The notes: generated by a model not told the origin, from the letters alone. A stretch of DNA of 64,000 bases from Cupriavidus neocaledonicus (GCF_000372525.1 NZ_AQUR01000095.1:88343-152342); one strand, 5' to 3'; counted from the stretch's first letter, positions 8,659-20,676 are shown. Made by a program: numbers and translations.

Positions 8659-8734
8659 TGGCGCGCCCGGCTGGGATCGAACCAGCAACCCCTGCCTTCG
8701 GAGGGCAGTACTCTATCCATTGAGCTACGGGCGC
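8659..8734 (-). tRNA. tRNA-Arg (anticodon CCG), CCA encoded
   Basis: Full cloverleaf on the minus strand: acceptor GCGCCCG/CGGGCGC, D-arm TAGCTCAATGGATAGAG, anticodon stem CTGCC/GGCAG with loop CTCCGAA (anticodon CCG, reading CGG), and T-arm loop GTTCGATCC. Discriminator G is followed by encoded CCA (8661-8659). It is 76 nt long with no intron. Confidence 0.97.
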
Positions 8735-9197
8735 ACAGACGGTTTTGCAACCGGTTTTGCGGGTACAGCGATTGCGGCGGGCGAGTGCCGCCGCTGGAAA
8801 GTCGCATAGGATACCGCTTTTGCCCGGCGCCGTCCATGCGGGGCCGATACGGGCGCTGGTGAACGTCTCGCAACCGCCGCTTTTTGGCACTGGCAGGGGG
8901 GCTTTGGCGCTATAATCGCCAGCTATTTGCGTCAAATCGTGCCCGTCGCGCCGTCGGCGCAGCGAGTCGACCGGGGTCAAATCCGGGCGGCTGGTTGTCG
9001 GCGACAATCGGGCCCCGGTCCGGGAGACAGTCCGAGGTACGCAAATGGCAACAGACCCAAGTCAGGCAAGGGCCGCAGGGGAGCGCGGGCGGTCCGGATG
9101 GGGCCGGATAGTGGTCAGCGAAGGGCCACACCAGGGCCAGAAAAAGCAAGCCGAGCGTAAGCGGCCAGAAGGTTTCCTGCAAAACTGAGAGTTCTGT
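8735..9197. other. Gap between tRNA-Arg and the di-haem cytochrome gene
   Basis: 463 bases. It holds the tRNA promoter candidate and, on the plus strand, a perfect TATAAT at 8911-8916 inside an inverted repeat (TGGCG/CGCCA, 8906-8922), with only poorly spaced -35 elements (CTGGCA at 15 bases, TTGGCA at 21). A 47-codon frame at 9045-9188 with a GAGG seven bases before its ATG ends just before the cytochrome gene; see findings. The opposite strand of that stretch encodes a short hydrophobic run but lacks a start with a ribosome site. Confidence 0.4.
8808..8836 (-). promoter_or_regulatory. Candidate promoter of tRNA-Arg
   Basis: On the minus strand TGGACG (8836-8831) is 17 bases from TATCCT (8813-8808), and transcription would start about 65 bases before the mature tRNA 5' end. 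Confidence 0.4.
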
Positions 9198-10094
9198 ATG
9201 AGCGACGTCCACAACGAACACCCCGAGCACGAGTCTCCCATCAAAACCCCGAAGCAGTTGATCGCAGTCGTGATCGCGGCGTTCCTGGTGCCGATCATCG
9301 TGATCATCCTGCTGGTCAACTTCGTCGGACACGGCTCGACCGAAAGCGCCGGCGCCAGCACCGCCGCCGAAGCCATCAACGATCGCATCAAGCCGGTCGC
9401 CTCGCTCGAAATCAAGGATCCCAACGCGCCGCGCGTGTTCAAGACCGGCGAACAGGTCTACAAGGAAATCTGCGCCGCCTGCCACGCCACCGGCGCGGCG
9501 GGTGCCCCCAAGCACGGTGCCGCCGGCGACTGGTCCGCGCGCATCGGCCAGGGCTTCGACGGCCTGATGAAGTCGGTGCTCAACGGCAAGGGCGCGATGC
9601 CGCCGCGCGCCGGCAGCACGCCTGACGACTACACCGATTACGAACTGGCCCGCGCCGTGGTCTACCTGGCCGACGCCGGCGGCGCCAAGTTCCCCGAGCC
9701 GCCGGCCCCGGCCGCTGCCGCGCCGGCCACGGCCGCAGCGCCTGAAGCCGCCGCCCCGGCTGCCGCTGCGGCGCCGGCTCCCGCTGCTGCGGCGGCTCCG
9801 GCAGCCGCTGCCGCTCCCGCCGCTCCCGCTGCTGCCGCGCCGGCCGCTGCCTCGGCCGAAGTGGGCAAGAAGGTCTACGAACAGGTCTGCGCCGCCTGCC
9901 ACGCCGCCGGCGTGGCAGGTGCGCCCAAGTTCGGCGACAAGGCCGCCTGGGCGCCGCGCCTGAAGGAAGGCATGGATGCGGTCCACAACTTCGCCCTCAA
10001 GGGCAAGGGCGTGATGCCGCCCAAGGGCGGCTATGCCGGCCCGGACGCCGATGTGATCGCCGCGTCGGACTACATGGCCAACGCCGCCAAGTAA
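9198..10094 (+). CDS. Membrane-anchored di-haem c-type cytochrome (two cytochrome c5-like domains)
   Basis: A 298-residue electron carrier facing the periplasm. An uncleaved N-terminal anchor lies at about 20-45 (LIAVVIAAFLVPIIVIILLV). The first class I cytochrome domain (about 78-168) has CAACH at 92-96 and the distal Met in the KGAMPP motif. A linker of about 45 residues (about 170-216) made almost only of Ala and Pro follows. The second domain (about 218-298) has CAACH at 231-235 and KGVMPP. The two domains resemble each other closely (CAACHATGAAGAPK versus CAACHAAGVAGAPK), so they look like a duplication. The likely role is shuttling electrons to a terminal oxidase or reductase; the partner is not in the window. 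A bidirectional terminator follows, then hemN on the opposite strand. Confidence 0.88.
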   Translation: MSDVHNEHPEHESPIKTPKQLIAVVIAAFLVPIIVIILLVNFVGHGSTESAGASTAAEAINDRIKPVASLEIKDPNAPRVFKTGEQVYKEICAACHATGAAGAPKHGAAGDWSARIGQGFDGLMKSVLNGKGAMPPRAGSTPDDYTDYELARAVVYLADAGGAKFPEPPAPAAAAPATAAAPEAAAPAAAAAPAPAAAAAPAAAAAPAAPAAAAPAAASAEVGKKVYEQVCAACHAAGVAGAPKFGDKAAWAPRLKEGMDAVHNFALKGKGVMPPKGGYAGPDADVIAASDYMANAAK

Positions 10095-10111
10095 GCCAGA
10101 CCAACGCCAAC

Positions 10112-10142
10112 AAAAAACCCGCGCCTCGCGCGGGTTTTTTTT
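10112..10142. terminator. Bidirectional intrinsic terminator between the cytochrome gene and hemN
   Basis: A6, then CCCGCGC-CTC-GCGCGGG, then T8: a 7-bp G+C stem flanked by A6 and T8, so it can end both the plus-strand cytochrome transcript and the minus-strand hemN transcript. Confidence 0.9.
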
Positions 10143-10174
10143 CGTCCGGGCCTGTCCGGCAACGATCTCTGGCG

Positions 10175-11632
10175 CTACACCACGCGCGAGTAGCGCGGCA
10201 CGATGCGGATCGGCTGGGCGCCGTCGTTGGCGGCGCGCGCGCCGTTGTCGACCGCCCGGGCGGCGTCGTCGCGCAGGTAGCGGTCGAACACCATCGCCAC
10301 GCGGCGCACCAGCAGCCGGCCCAGCGGTGTCACGGTGATGCGGCCGGGCTCGCGGCACACCAGCCCGTCGGCGGCCAGGCGCTCGAGGTCGGCCAGCTCC
10401 GCGGCAAACGTCCGGTTGAAATCGATGCCATGCCGCGCCTCGATCGCCGCCAGCTCCAGCAGGCCGTTGCACATCAGGTCGCCGATGAGCTCGCGCCGCA
10501 GGTGGTCGTCGGCCGTCATCGCCACGCCCCTGGCCAGCGGCAGGCGGCCCTGGTCGAGCGCGCCGTAGTAGTCGTCGAGCGTGCGCGCGTTCTGCACGTA
10601 GTGCCCCGCGATCGCGCCGATCGCCGAGATGCCGAGGCCGACCTGGTCGTAGCCGGCGTGCGTCGAATAGCCCTGGAAGTTGCGTTGCAGCCGGCCCTCG
10701 CGCTGGGCCACGGCAAGGTCGTCGCCGGGCAGCGCGAAGTGGTCCATGCCGATATAGACGTAGCCCGCGGCGGTCAGCCGCTCGATGGTCGAGACCAGGA
10801 TGTCGAGCTTCTCGCCGGCCGCCGGCAACGCCTGTTCGTCGATGCGGCGCTGCGGCTTGAACACGTGCGGCAGGTGGGCATAGCTGTAGACCGACAGCCG
10901 CTCGGGGCGCAGCGCCAGCACCTGGTCGATGGTGCGGCCGAAGCGCGCTGCGGTCTGGTGCGGCAGGCCATAGATCAGGTCCAGGCTGACCGAGCGGAAG
11001 CCCAGCGCGCGCGCGGCATCGACCACGGCGCGGGTCTGCGCGAACGGCTGGATGCGGTGGATGGCCTGCTGCACCTCGGGATCGAAATCCTGCACGCCCA
11101 GGCTGACGCGGTTGAAGCCCAGTTCGGCCAGCAGCGCCATGCGGTCGTGGTCGACGCGGCGCGGGTCGATCTCGATTGAGTGCTCGCCATCGGCCGCCAG
11201 CGTGAAATGCGTGTTCAGCAGCGCCATCACGCGGCGCATTTCTTCCGGGTTCAGGAAGGTCGGCGTACCGCCGCCCCAGTGCGACTGGATCACCTCGCGG
11301 CGCTCGCCCAGCCGCCCGGCGACCAGCGCCATCTCGCGCCCCAGGTAGCTGACATAGCGCGCGCTGCGGCCGTGGTCGCGGGTGATGATCTTGTTGCAGC
11401 CGCAGTAGTAGCAGATGTTCTCGCAGAACGGGATATGCAGGTACAGCGACAGCGGCGCCGGCGCGTCGGCGCGGCAGGCGTCCAGCGCGTCGTGGTACAG
11501 CGACAGGTCGGGACCGTTGTGGAAGCGGTCGGCGGTCGGATACGAGGTATAGCGCGGGCCGTTGCCGTCGATGCGCCCGGCCAGCGCGCGGAAGTCGGAG
11601 AGCGCGCGGCGGTCGAGCGGGGGGGAAGTCAT
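10175..11632 (-). CDS. hemN: Oxygen-independent coproporphyrinogen III dehydrogenase HemN
   Basis: A radical-SAM enzyme that decarboxylates coproporphyrinogen III to protoporphyrinogen IX without oxygen. Counted from ATG 11632 it has 485 residues, against 457 in E. coli. The 4Fe-4S ligands are Cys70, Cys74 and Cys77 with Cys79 next ([10 protein letters not shown]), preceded by LYLHIPFC. The glycine-rich SAM contact [10 protein letters not shown] follows and [13 protein letters not shown] lies further on, both typical of HemN rather than HemW. An ATG five codons upstream (11647) is equally possible; neither start has a good ribosome site. An FNR/Anr-type box at class II spacing precedes the gene, matching expression under low oxygen. 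The stop lies 33 bases from the shared terminator. Confidence 0.95.
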   Translation of the reverse strand: MTSPPLDRRALSDFRALAGRIDGNGPRYTSYPTADRFHNGPDLSLYHDALDACRADAPAPLSLYLHIPFCENICYYCGCNKIITRDHGRSARYVSYLGREMALVAGRLGERREVIQSHWGGGTPTFLNPEEMRRVMALLNTHFTLAADGEHSIEIDPRRVDHDRMALLAELGFNRVSLGVQDFDPEVQQAIHRIQPFAQTRAVVDAARALGFRSVSLDLIYGLPHQTAARFGRTIDQVLALRPERLSVYSYAHLPHVFKPQRRIDEQALPAAGEKLDILVSTIERLTAAGYVYIGMDHFALPGDDLAVAQREGRLQRNFQGYSTHAGYDQVGLGISAIGAIAGHYVQNARTLDDYYGALDQGRLPLARGVAMTADDHLRRELIGDLMCNGLLELAAIEARHGIDFNRTFAAELADLERLAADGLVCREPGRITVTPLGRLLVRRVAMVFDRYLRDDAARAVDNGARAANDGAQPIRIVPRYSRVV

Positions 11633-11679
11633 GGCAGACGGGGTCATGGGGGCGCGGGGGAATGGGTGTGCGACACGCC

Positions 11680-11721
11680 ATCGTAGGACCGGGCCGGCGC
11701 TGGCGGCTTGACCGCCGTCAA
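11680..11721 (-). promoter_or_regulatory. FNR/Anr-type box and -10 element of hemN
   Basis: Palindrome TTGAC-CGCC-GTCAA at 11708-11721, the FNR/Anr half-site arrangement (consensus TTGAT-N4-ATCAA). On the minus strand TACGAT at 11685-11680 fits a -10 element. A start near 11673 puts the box centre at about -41.5, the class II activation position. The next ATG is about 26-41 bases downstream. Confidence 0.65.
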
Positions 11722-11842
11722 GCGCGGGCCTGGGGCCCACCGGCGCCGTCCCCGCTGACGCACGCGTACGTCACATTGGCGTCATGCGTGCCGGGTACGC
11801 TGCGCGCCACCGCGCCCGCCGCGCTCCGTCATCGTCCCAGCC

Positions 11843-12970
11843 ATGCCATTTTCCCGCCGCCCCGCCCCGCCCGCGCCGTACCTGCCGCTGCGCGACCACC
11901 CGCCGGCACAGGCCCCCCGGCGCCGGCTGCTTGCCGCGACCGGCCTGGCGCTGGCGCTGCCCGCGTTTGCTCCGCTGGCACAAGCGCCGCGCACGGTGGT
12001 GGTCGGGCATCTGGTCGACCGCAACGGCGCGCAGTCCGACCTGGCGCGCGACTACCTGGCCGGGGCCAAGGTCATGTTCGACGCGGCCAACGCCGCCGGC
12101 GGCCCGGTACGGATCCGGCACGTGGTGCGCGATGCGGACCCGGATCCGCGCCGCGCGCTGGCGCAGGCCGTGTCGCTGGCCGACACCGAACATGCGGGCT
12201 TGCTGTTCGGTCCCGGCGACCGGCTGCTGCCCGTGCTGGCGTCGTCGACCGAACTGGCCCGGCGCGGCATGCAGATCGTCGCGCCGCTATCGGGGCTGGC
12301 GCTGGCCGCCGACAATGTCTGGTTCACGCGGGCCGATTACCAGGCCGAACTGGACGCCGCCGTGCAACAGCTGCGCGGCTACGGGCTGACGCACGTCGCG
12401 CTGGCGGTGGCGCCGGATTTCGCGGTGTCGTCGCTGGCCCGTCTCGAGGCGCAGACCGGCACCCGCGCGGTGGCGCTGCAAGGCAACGGCGATGCCGCGG
12501 CGCGGCGCATCGCGGCATCGCGCCCGGGCGCGGTGATCGTCGCCGGCGACACCCTGGCCTATGCCGAACTGGGCCGGGCGCTGGCGGCGCAAGGATGGTA
12601 CGGCTTCCTGGTCGGCCTGTCCGCGGTCAGCGCCAATGCCGCGCGCGAGATTTTGGGCCGCGGCTACGCCGGCGGGCTGGTGCTGACCCAGGTCGCGCCG
12701 GGCCCGCAGCAGGCCACCTTGCGGGTGGTGAAGGAACATGTGGCGCGCATGAAGCAGTACCTGGACGAGCCGCCGTCGCCGGCGACGCTGGCCGGCTATA
12801 TCGGCGCCGCATGGCTGGCGCGGGCGCTGCAGGGCGCGGGCCCGGGCGGCGCGGCGGAATTGCGGCGCGCGCTGCAGAGCCGCGTCGACGTGGGTGACTT
12901 CACGCTCGACTTCACGCGCGGACAGCGCGGCTCGCAGTACGTCACGCTCGCGGTGTCCGCCGCGCGGTAG
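11843..12970 (+). CDS. Periplasmic-binding-protein-like protein (Leu/Ile/Val receptor family), orphan
   Basis: A 375-residue product with the type I periplasmic binding fold of branched-chain amino-acid receptors. The N-terminal 48 residues include PRRRLLAATGLALALPAFAPLA, a signal peptide with an arginine cluster loosely like a Tat motif. The mature start RTVVVGHLVDRNGAQSD resembles the VKIG...PLTG opening of LivJ-type receptors. Further family features are the LLFGPGDRLLPVLAS and MQIVAPLSGLALAADNVWFTRA segments, which line the first lobe in homologues. No permease or ATPase genes are near it, so it may serve a distant transporter or act as a sensor. It is the only plus-strand gene between hemN and rep. 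The ligand is unknown. Confidence 0.7.
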   Translation: MPFSRRPAPPAPYLPLRDHPPAQAPRRRLLAATGLALALPAFAPLAQAPRTVVVGHLVDRNGAQSDLARDYLAGAKVMFDAANAAGGPVRIRHVVRDADPDPRRALAQAVSLADTEHAGLLFGPGDRLLPVLASSTELARRGMQIVAPLSGLALAADNVWFTRADYQAELDAAVQQLRGYGLTHVALAVAPDFAVSSLARLEAQTGTRAVALQGNGDAAARRIAASRPGAVIVAGDTLAYAELGRALAAQGWYGFLVGLSAVSANAAREILGRGYAGGLVLTQVAPGPQQATLRVVKEHVARMKQYLDEPPSPATLAGYIGAAWLARALQGAGPGGAAELRRALQSRVDVGDFTLDFTRGQRGSQYVTLAVSAAR

Positions 12971-12993
12971 CAATGCGATAGCGCCGCAGCGGC

Positions 12994-15099
12994 TCAGCCG
13001 GCGGCCGCCTTGCCGCCGCTGCCCCCGTTCCCGAGCAGGGCCTTGAGCGCGCCAAGACGGTCCTTGGGGCTCATCGCCGGGGTCGCGTCGACCGGCGCGG
13101 GCGCCTCTTCCAGCTTCATCTCGCCGATAAAGCGCGACGGCTGGCACGAATAGGTCTCTCTCGCACGCTTGCGCTTCTTGCACCAGCTGACATGCAGGCT
13201 GCGCTGCGCGCGCGTAATGCCCACGTACATCAGGCGCCGCTCTTCCTCGATCTTCTCGTCGCTCATGTCCTCGTCCTCGCGGCAATGGGGCAGGATGCCC
13301 TCCTCCACGCCGACCAGGAACACATGCGGATACTCCAGCCCCTTGGACGCATGCAGCGTCGACAGCCGCACCGCGTCGGGGTCTTCCTCGCGGCCTTCGA
13401 GCATGCTCATCAGCGCCACGGTCTGGGTCAGCTCCAGCAGGTTCTTGCCGTCGCTGCCGAAGCCGTCGGCGGTGTCGAAGCCGGTGGCTTCCGCACCGTC
13501 CGCGCCTTCGGGCTTGGTGCCCTTGCGCTTGAGCCAGTCGAGGAATTCCAGGGTATTGGTCCAGCGCGACTGCGCCTGCCGTTCGTCGAAGCTGTCGTAC
13601 AGGTAGGCCTCGTAGTGGATGCCCGCCATCAGGTCGTCGAGCACCTCGGTGGCCGGGTCCTTCGCCGCGCGGTCGGCCAGCCGCACCATCGATTCGCAGA
13701 ACACGCGCAGCGGCTCCAGCTGGCGCGGCTGCAGCTTGCCTTCGATGCCGCCCATCATCGCCGCCTCGAACAGCGACACCTTGGCCTGGCCGGCAAAGGT
13801 GCCCAGCACTTCGAGCGTGGTGTTGCCCACCCCGCGCCGCGGCGTGGTGATGGCGCGGATAAAGGCGGGATCGTCATCGGGGTTGGCGATCAGGCGCAGG
13901 TAGGCGCAGATGTCCTTGATTTCGGCCTTGTCGAAGAAGCTCTGGCCGCCCGACAGCACGTAGGGGATGCGCTCGCGCCGCAGGATCTGCTCGAACAGCC
14001 GCGCCTGATGGTTGCCGCGGTAGAGGATGGCATAGTCGCGGAACTGCGCGCGGCGCTCGAACTTGTGCGCCGACAGGCGGAACACAACCGACTCGGCCTC
14101 GTGCTCCTCGTCGTTCATCGTGTGGATGGCGATCGGGTCGCCCATGCCGTGCTCGCTCCACAGCTTCTTGTCGAACAGCTTCGGATTGTTGGCGATGACC
14201 GCGTTGGCCGCTTCCAGGATGCGCACGGTGGAGCGGTAGTTCTGCTCCAGCTTGATCACCTTCAGGTCGGGGAAGTCGGTCTGCAGCCCGCGCAGGTTGT
14301 CCAGCGTGGCGCCGCGCCAGCCGTAGATGGCCTGGTCGTCGTCGCCCACCGCGGTGAAGGCCGGCGCGCGCAGATGCGAGCCGCCGGCGAGCAGCTTGAG
14401 CAGCTGGTACTGGCAGGCGTTGGTGTCCTGGTACTCGTCGACCAGGAAGTAGCGCAGGCGGTTCAGCCACTTGAGCCGGACCGCTTCATCGCGCGCGAAC
14501 AGTTCCGCCGGCAGCCGGATCAGGTCGTCGAAATCCACCGCCTGGTAGGCGTTCAGCGTGGCGACGTAGTTGCGGTAGACCAGCGCGGCCTGGTGCTCGT
14601 CGGCATTGGCGGCCTGCGCGATCGCGGCCTCGGGATCGACCATGCCGTTCTTCCACAGCGAGATCGTGCTCTGCACGCCGCGGATCAGCTTCTTGTCGGT
14701 GGTGCCCAGCTGCTCCTGGATCAGCCCGAAGCAGTCGTCCGAATCCATGATCGAGAACTGCGGCTTCAGGCCGACATGCTCGGCTTCCATGCGCAGGATC
14801 TGCACGCCCAGCGAGTGGAAGGTGCAGACCGTCAGCTGCCTGAGCGGGATGCGCTTGCCTTCGCGCGTGGTCTTGCCTTCCATCAGCTTGGCGATGCGCT
14901 CCTGCATTTCCTTGGCCGCCTTGTTGGTGAAGGTGACGGCGGCGATATGGCGCGGCTCGAAGCCCTTTTCCTCGATCAGATGCGCGATCTTCTGCGTGAT
15001 CACCCGGGTCTTGCCCGAGCCCGCGCCGGCCAGCACCAGGCAAGGCCCGTCCAGGTAGCGGACGGCTTCGGATTGGGCGGGGTTCAGGCCATGGGTCAT
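12994..15099 (-). CDS. rep: ATP-dependent DNA helicase Rep
   Basis: A superfamily 1A 3'-5' helicase that clears protein blocks ahead of replication forks. Its 701 residues compare with 673 in E. coli Rep. The start ATG 15099 gives MTHGLNPAQSEAVRYLDGP, the family N-terminus (Q motif). Walker A GAGSGKT is at 25-31, motif Ia VTFTNKAAKEM follows, motif II is VDEYQDTN and motif III GDDDQAIYGWRGA; the latter is the Rep version rather than UvrD. Later motifs include QNYRST, YRGNHQARLFE, STLHASKGLEYPHVFLVG and VGITRAQ. The C-terminus is acidic, then Gly/Ala-rich. The in-frame extension upstream of 15099 is low-complexity and not counted. It is a single-gene unit and no terminator is obvious in the short gap to the convergent gene. 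Confidence 0.95.
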   Translation of the reverse strand: MTHGLNPAQSEAVRYLDGPCLVLAGAGSGKTRVITQKIAHLIEEKGFEPRHIAAVTFTNKAAKEMQERIAKLMEGKTTREGKRIPLRQLTVCTFHSLGVQILRMEAEHVGLKPQFSIMDSDDCFGLIQEQLGTTDKKLIRGVQSTISLWKNGMVDPEAAIAQAANADEHQAALVYRNYVATLNAYQAVDFDDLIRLPAELFARDEAVRLKWLNRLRYFLVDEYQDTNACQYQLLKLLAGGSHLRAPAFTAVGDDDQAIYGWRGATLDNLRGLQTDFPDLKVIKLEQNYRSTVRILEAANAVIANNPKLFDKKLWSEHGMGDPIAIHTMNDEEHEAESVVFRLSAHKFERRAQFRDYAILYRGNHQARLFEQILRRERIPYVLSGGQSFFDKAEIKDICAYLRLIANPDDDPAFIRAITTPRRGVGNTTLEVLGTFAGQAKVSLFEAAMMGGIEGKLQPRQLEPLRVFCESMVRLADRAAKDPATEVLDDLMAGIHYEAYLYDSFDERQAQSRWTNTLEFLDWLKRKGTKPEGADGAEATGFDTADGFGSDGKNLLELTQTVALMSMLEGREEDPDAVRLSTLHASKGLEYPHVFLVGVEEGILPHCREDEDMSDEKIEEERRLMYVGITRAQRSLHVSWCKKRKRARETYSCQPSRFIGEMKLEEAPAPVDATPAMSPKDRLGALKALLGNGGSGGKAAAG

Positions 15100-15370
15100 G
15101 CGGGCGGGCGTCGGGGGCGGCAGCGGAATCGAGGGAAAAGAAGGGATTTGCCGGCATCCCGTCACCCGGGCCTGCGGCAAAGCTGCCGATGTTAACACGC
15201 TCGCCGCGGCGGGTCAGTCAGCGCACGCCGCGAGCGCGGGCCCGGCTGTGTCACTGGCGTAACACTTCGTAAAGACCGGAGCCAATGGCATGACGCGACA
15301 CTCTAATCAGTGTGTCCCCCGGTCCGCCGGATCGCCTGGGCATGCATCAATCATCACATCGGAGCCAGCA

Positions 15371-15598
15371 ATGAAAACCCTGCAAACTTTGACCAAGGTG
15401 ACCCTGATCGGCATGACGGTCGCGGCCTTTGCCGGTTGCGCGGACATGACCCCGAAACAACGTAATACCGCGATCGGCGCAGGTGCCGGCGCGGTGGGCG
15501 GCGCCGTGCTGACCGACGGCAGCGCCCTGGGTACGCTGGGCGGGGCGGCAGTAGGCGGTGTCATCGGTAACGTCGTCACCGACGACAAGAAGAAGTAA
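15371..15598 (+). CDS. Small glycine-zipper lipoprotein (OsmB-like)
   Basis: A 75-residue lipoprotein. The signal peptide ends in the lipobox AFAG-C, so Cys23 would be lipidated. The mature part consists of a short MTPKQRNTAIG segment and a glycine-zipper double hairpin (GAGAGAVGGAVL...LGGAAVGGVIGNVV), the OsmB/Rick_17kDa-type 2TM motif, and ends KKK. Such proteins sit in the outer membrane or envelope and respond to osmotic or envelope stress in other bacteria. The start is ATG 15371, with GGAG six bases upstream. The glycine riboswitch promoter begins 42 bases past its stop. Confidence 0.8.
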   Translation: MKTLQTLTKVTLIGMTVAAFAGCADMTPKQRNTAIGAGAGAVGGAVLTDGSALGTLGGAAVGGVIGNVVTDDKKK

Positions 15599-15640
15599 GC
15601 ACTGCCGCGCAGCGACGGGTACGGTGGCCTCTGCCTTGGT

Positions 15641-15669
15641 TTGACAAAGGCGGGGCCCTCCCGTACATT
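15641..15669 (+). promoter_or_regulatory. Sigma-70 promoter of the gcv operon
   Basis: A perfect TTGACA (15641-15646) lies 17 bases from TACATT (15664-15669). Transcription would begin around 15676, exactly at the first strand of aptamer 1. Confidence 0.8.
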
Positions 15670-15675
15670 GCGCGC

Positions 15676-15969
15676 ATCCGACCGGGAGAGCGCGCATCGC
15701 CTGCGCCGCCGAAGGGGTATCACCCGAAAACTCTCAGGCACCACGGACCGGTCGGATCGGCATGCAACATGCACACGATGCATGCCGCACTCTGGAGAGC
15801 GGCACCCGCCATTCGTGGCGAGCGTGCCCACCGAAGGGGCGCGCGAGGGTTGGGGTCCACGGGATCCGCCTCGTAATCTCTCAGGTATCGAGGACAGAGG
15901 GGTCATCCGCCGCAGCGGATCGCTTGCCATATTGGCGTAGCGATGGTTGCGGCGGATGGCCCTTTTTTT
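15676..15969 (+). promoter_or_regulatory. Tandem glycine riboswitch with intrinsic terminator
   Basis: Two consecutive glycine aptamers precede gcvT. Aptamer 1 (15676-15757) is closed by ATCCGACCG/CGGTCGGAT and holds the conserved GGGAGAG, CCGAAGGGGTA and CTCTCAGGCACCACGGACCG blocks. Aptamer 2 (about 15788-15902) is closed by CTCTG/CAGAG and holds GGAGAGC, CACCGAAGGGGC and ATCTCTCAGGTATCGAGGACAGAGG in shorter pieces. The expression platform is an 11-bp stem CATCCGCCGCA (15904-15914) with TGCGGCGGATG (15948-15958) followed by T7 (15963-15969), a strong intrinsic terminator. By analogy with characterised tandem switches, glycine binding should favour read-through into gcvTHP. Confidence 0.95.
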
Positions 15970-16003
15970 GTTTTCGCCAACCGAGACTGCCCCCGAGGAT
16001 TCC

Positions 16004-17131
16004 ATGACGCTCCAGGCCACGCCCCTCAACGCTATCCACCGCGCCCTCGGCGCCCGCATGGTCGACTTCGGCGGCTGGGACATGCCGGTCAACTATGGCT
16101 CGCAGATCGAAGAGCACCATGCCGTGCGCAACGATGCCGGCATGTTCGACGTCTCGCACATGTGCGTGGTCGATCTCGCCGGCGCCAATACCCGCAGCTT
16201 CCTGCGCGGCCTGCTCGCCAACAACGTCGACAAGCTGCAGACGCCCGGCAAGGCGCTCTATTCCTGCATGCTCGACGAGAACGGCGGCGTCATCGACGAC
16301 CTGATCGTCTATTTCTTCGCCGAGGACCGTTTCCGCCTGGTGGTCAACGCCGGCACCGCGGTCGGCGATATCGACTGGATCCGCGCCCGCAACGACGCCA
16401 CCGGCAGCGGCGTGACCATCACGCCGCGCCGCGAGGACGTTGCGCCCGCCGGCGTGGAGCCGCTGGCGATCGTCGCGGTGCAGGGGCCCAACGCCCGCGC
16501 CAAGGTGTGGAGCACCTTCCCGTCGACCCAGCCTGCCGACGCGCTCAAGCCGTTCAACGCGGTGGTGGTGCAGGACCCGGCGCTAGGCGAAGTGATGGTG
16601 GCGCGCACCGGCTACACCGGCGAAGACGGCTTCGAGCTGGTGGTGCCGGCCGCCAGCGTCGCCGGCTTGTGGGAAAAACTGAATGCCGCGGGCGTGCGCC
16701 CGGCCGGCCTCGGCGCACGCGACACGCTGCGCCTGGAAGCCGGCATGAACCTGTACGGCCAGGACATGGATATCAAGGTCTCGCCGCTGGACGCGGGCCT
16801 GGCGTGGACCGTCGACCTGCAGAGCGAGCGCGACTTCACCGGCAAGGCGGCGCTGGCCGCGGCGGGTTCGCGCCGGCAGTTCCTCGGCCTGATCCTGCGC
16901 GACAAGGGCGGCGTGCTGCGCGCCCACCAGAAGGTCATCACCCCCGCCGGTGACGGTGAAATCACCAGCGGCACCTTCAGCCCCTCGCTGTCGCAATCGA
17001 TCGCCTTCGCGCGCCTGCCGCAGGGCGTGAACGTCGGCGACACCGTGCAGGTGGAGATCCGCGACCGCAAACTCAACGCGACTGTGGTTAAACTGCCGTT
17101 TGTGCGTCATGGCAAGGCACTCGTGAGCTAA
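16004..17131 (+). CDS. gcvT: Glycine cleavage system T protein (aminomethyltransferase)
   Basis: Transfers the aminomethyl group from lipoyl-GcvH to tetrahydrofolate, giving 5,10-methylene-THF and ammonia. Of its 375 residues, the N-terminal folate-binding domain carries [28 protein letters not shown] and FDVSHM, the family signatures. The central [10 protein letters not shown] and [13 protein letters not shown] segments and the C-terminal barrel ([12 protein letters not shown]) are intact. The start is ATG 16004 with GAGGA eight bases upstream, 34 bases after the riboswitch T-run. It is the first gene of the glycine-induced gcvTHP-sdaA unit. Confidence 0.97.
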   Translation: MTLQATPLNAIHRALGARMVDFGGWDMPVNYGSQIEEHHAVRNDAGMFDVSHMCVVDLAGANTRSFLRGLLANNVDKLQTPGKALYSCMLDENGGVIDDLIVYFFAEDRFRLVVNAGTAVGDIDWIRARNDATGSGVTITPRREDVAPAGVEPLAIVAVQGPNARAKVWSTFPSTQPADALKPFNAVVVQDPALGEVMVARTGYTGEDGFELVVPAASVAGLWEKLNAAGVRPAGLGARDTLRLEAGMNLYGQDMDIKVSPLDAGLAWTVDLQSERDFTGKAALAAAGSRRQFLGLILRDKGGVLRAHQKVITPAGDGEITSGTFSPSLSQSIAFARLPQGVNVGDTVQVEIRDRKLNATVVKLPFVRHGKALVS

Positions 17132-17164
17132 GGGGAAAGCCCCGCTCACCCAACGGTCGCCCTC

Positions 17165-17191
17165 GCCTGCCGGCAGCGTTGCCGGGCAGGC
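17165..17191 (+). other. Intergenic hairpin between gcvT and gcvH
   Basis: GCCTGCCGGCA (17165-17175) pairs with TGCCGGGCAGGC (17180-17191) with one bulged base. No T-run follows, so it is more likely a processing or stability element than a terminator. Confidence 0.4.
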
Positions 17192-17231
17192 ATCACCCAA
17201 CAAGAATCAGATCTGAATCCGGAGAACCTTC

Positions 17232-17612
17232 ATGAATTTCCCCGCTGACCTCAAGTACACCGAGTCGCATGAGTGGGTGCGCGTCGAAGCCGACGGCACG
17301 CTCACCATCGGCATCACCGACCACGCACAGGACGCGCTGGGCGACATCGTCTTCCTGGAACTGCCGGAAGTGGGCAAGTCGGTCGGCGCCGGCGACGCGC
17401 TGGCCGTGGTCGAGTCGGTGAAGGCCGCTTCCGACATCTACGCGCCCGTGGCCGGCGAAGTGATCGCCGTCAACGAGGCCGCCACCGCGGCGCCGGAAAG
17501 CGTCAACGCCAACGCCTTCGACGCGTGGCTGTTCAAGCTCAAGCCGGCCAACGGCGACGACGTCAACGGCCTGATGTCTGCCGACGCCTACAAGGCCAGC
17601 GTCGGCGCCTGA
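17232..17612 (+). CDS. gcvH: Glycine cleavage system H protein (lipoyl carrier)
   Basis: A small lipoylated protein that shuttles the aminomethyl group between GcvP, GcvT and lipoamide dehydrogenase. It has 126 residues with the complete lipoyl fold. The lipoylated lysine is Lys64 in the motif [14 protein letters not shown]. The N-terminus [10 protein letters not shown] is the family signature. The start is ATG 17232 with CCGGAG ten bases upstream. It is 100 bases behind gcvT and 98 before gcvP. Confidence 0.98.
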   Translation: MNFPADLKYTESHEWVRVEADGTLTIGITDHAQDALGDIVFLELPEVGKSVGAGDALAVVESVKAASDIYAPVAGEVIAVNEAATAAPESVNANAFDAWLFKLKPANGDDVNGLMSADAYKASVGA

Positions 17613-17710
17613 TCGCCCGCCGGTCCCGCGTGCGGGACCGGCACACCGCATTCGCGGCGCCGCGGCACGGCTGACCACCTTCCGCCGCGCCCTCCACGAG
17701 GTTCTTGCCC

Positions 17711-20641
<2,931 letters not shown>

Positions 20642-20676
20642 GCCGGCACCCCGGCCAGAAGCTAAGCTGTACTCAG

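Noticed and set aside
8910..9190. Minus-strand frame with a hydrophobic run (FWPLTLGLLFLALVWPF)
   Set aside because: It looks like a membrane segment, but there is no ATG or GTG with a ribosome site at a suitable place and no recognisable family.
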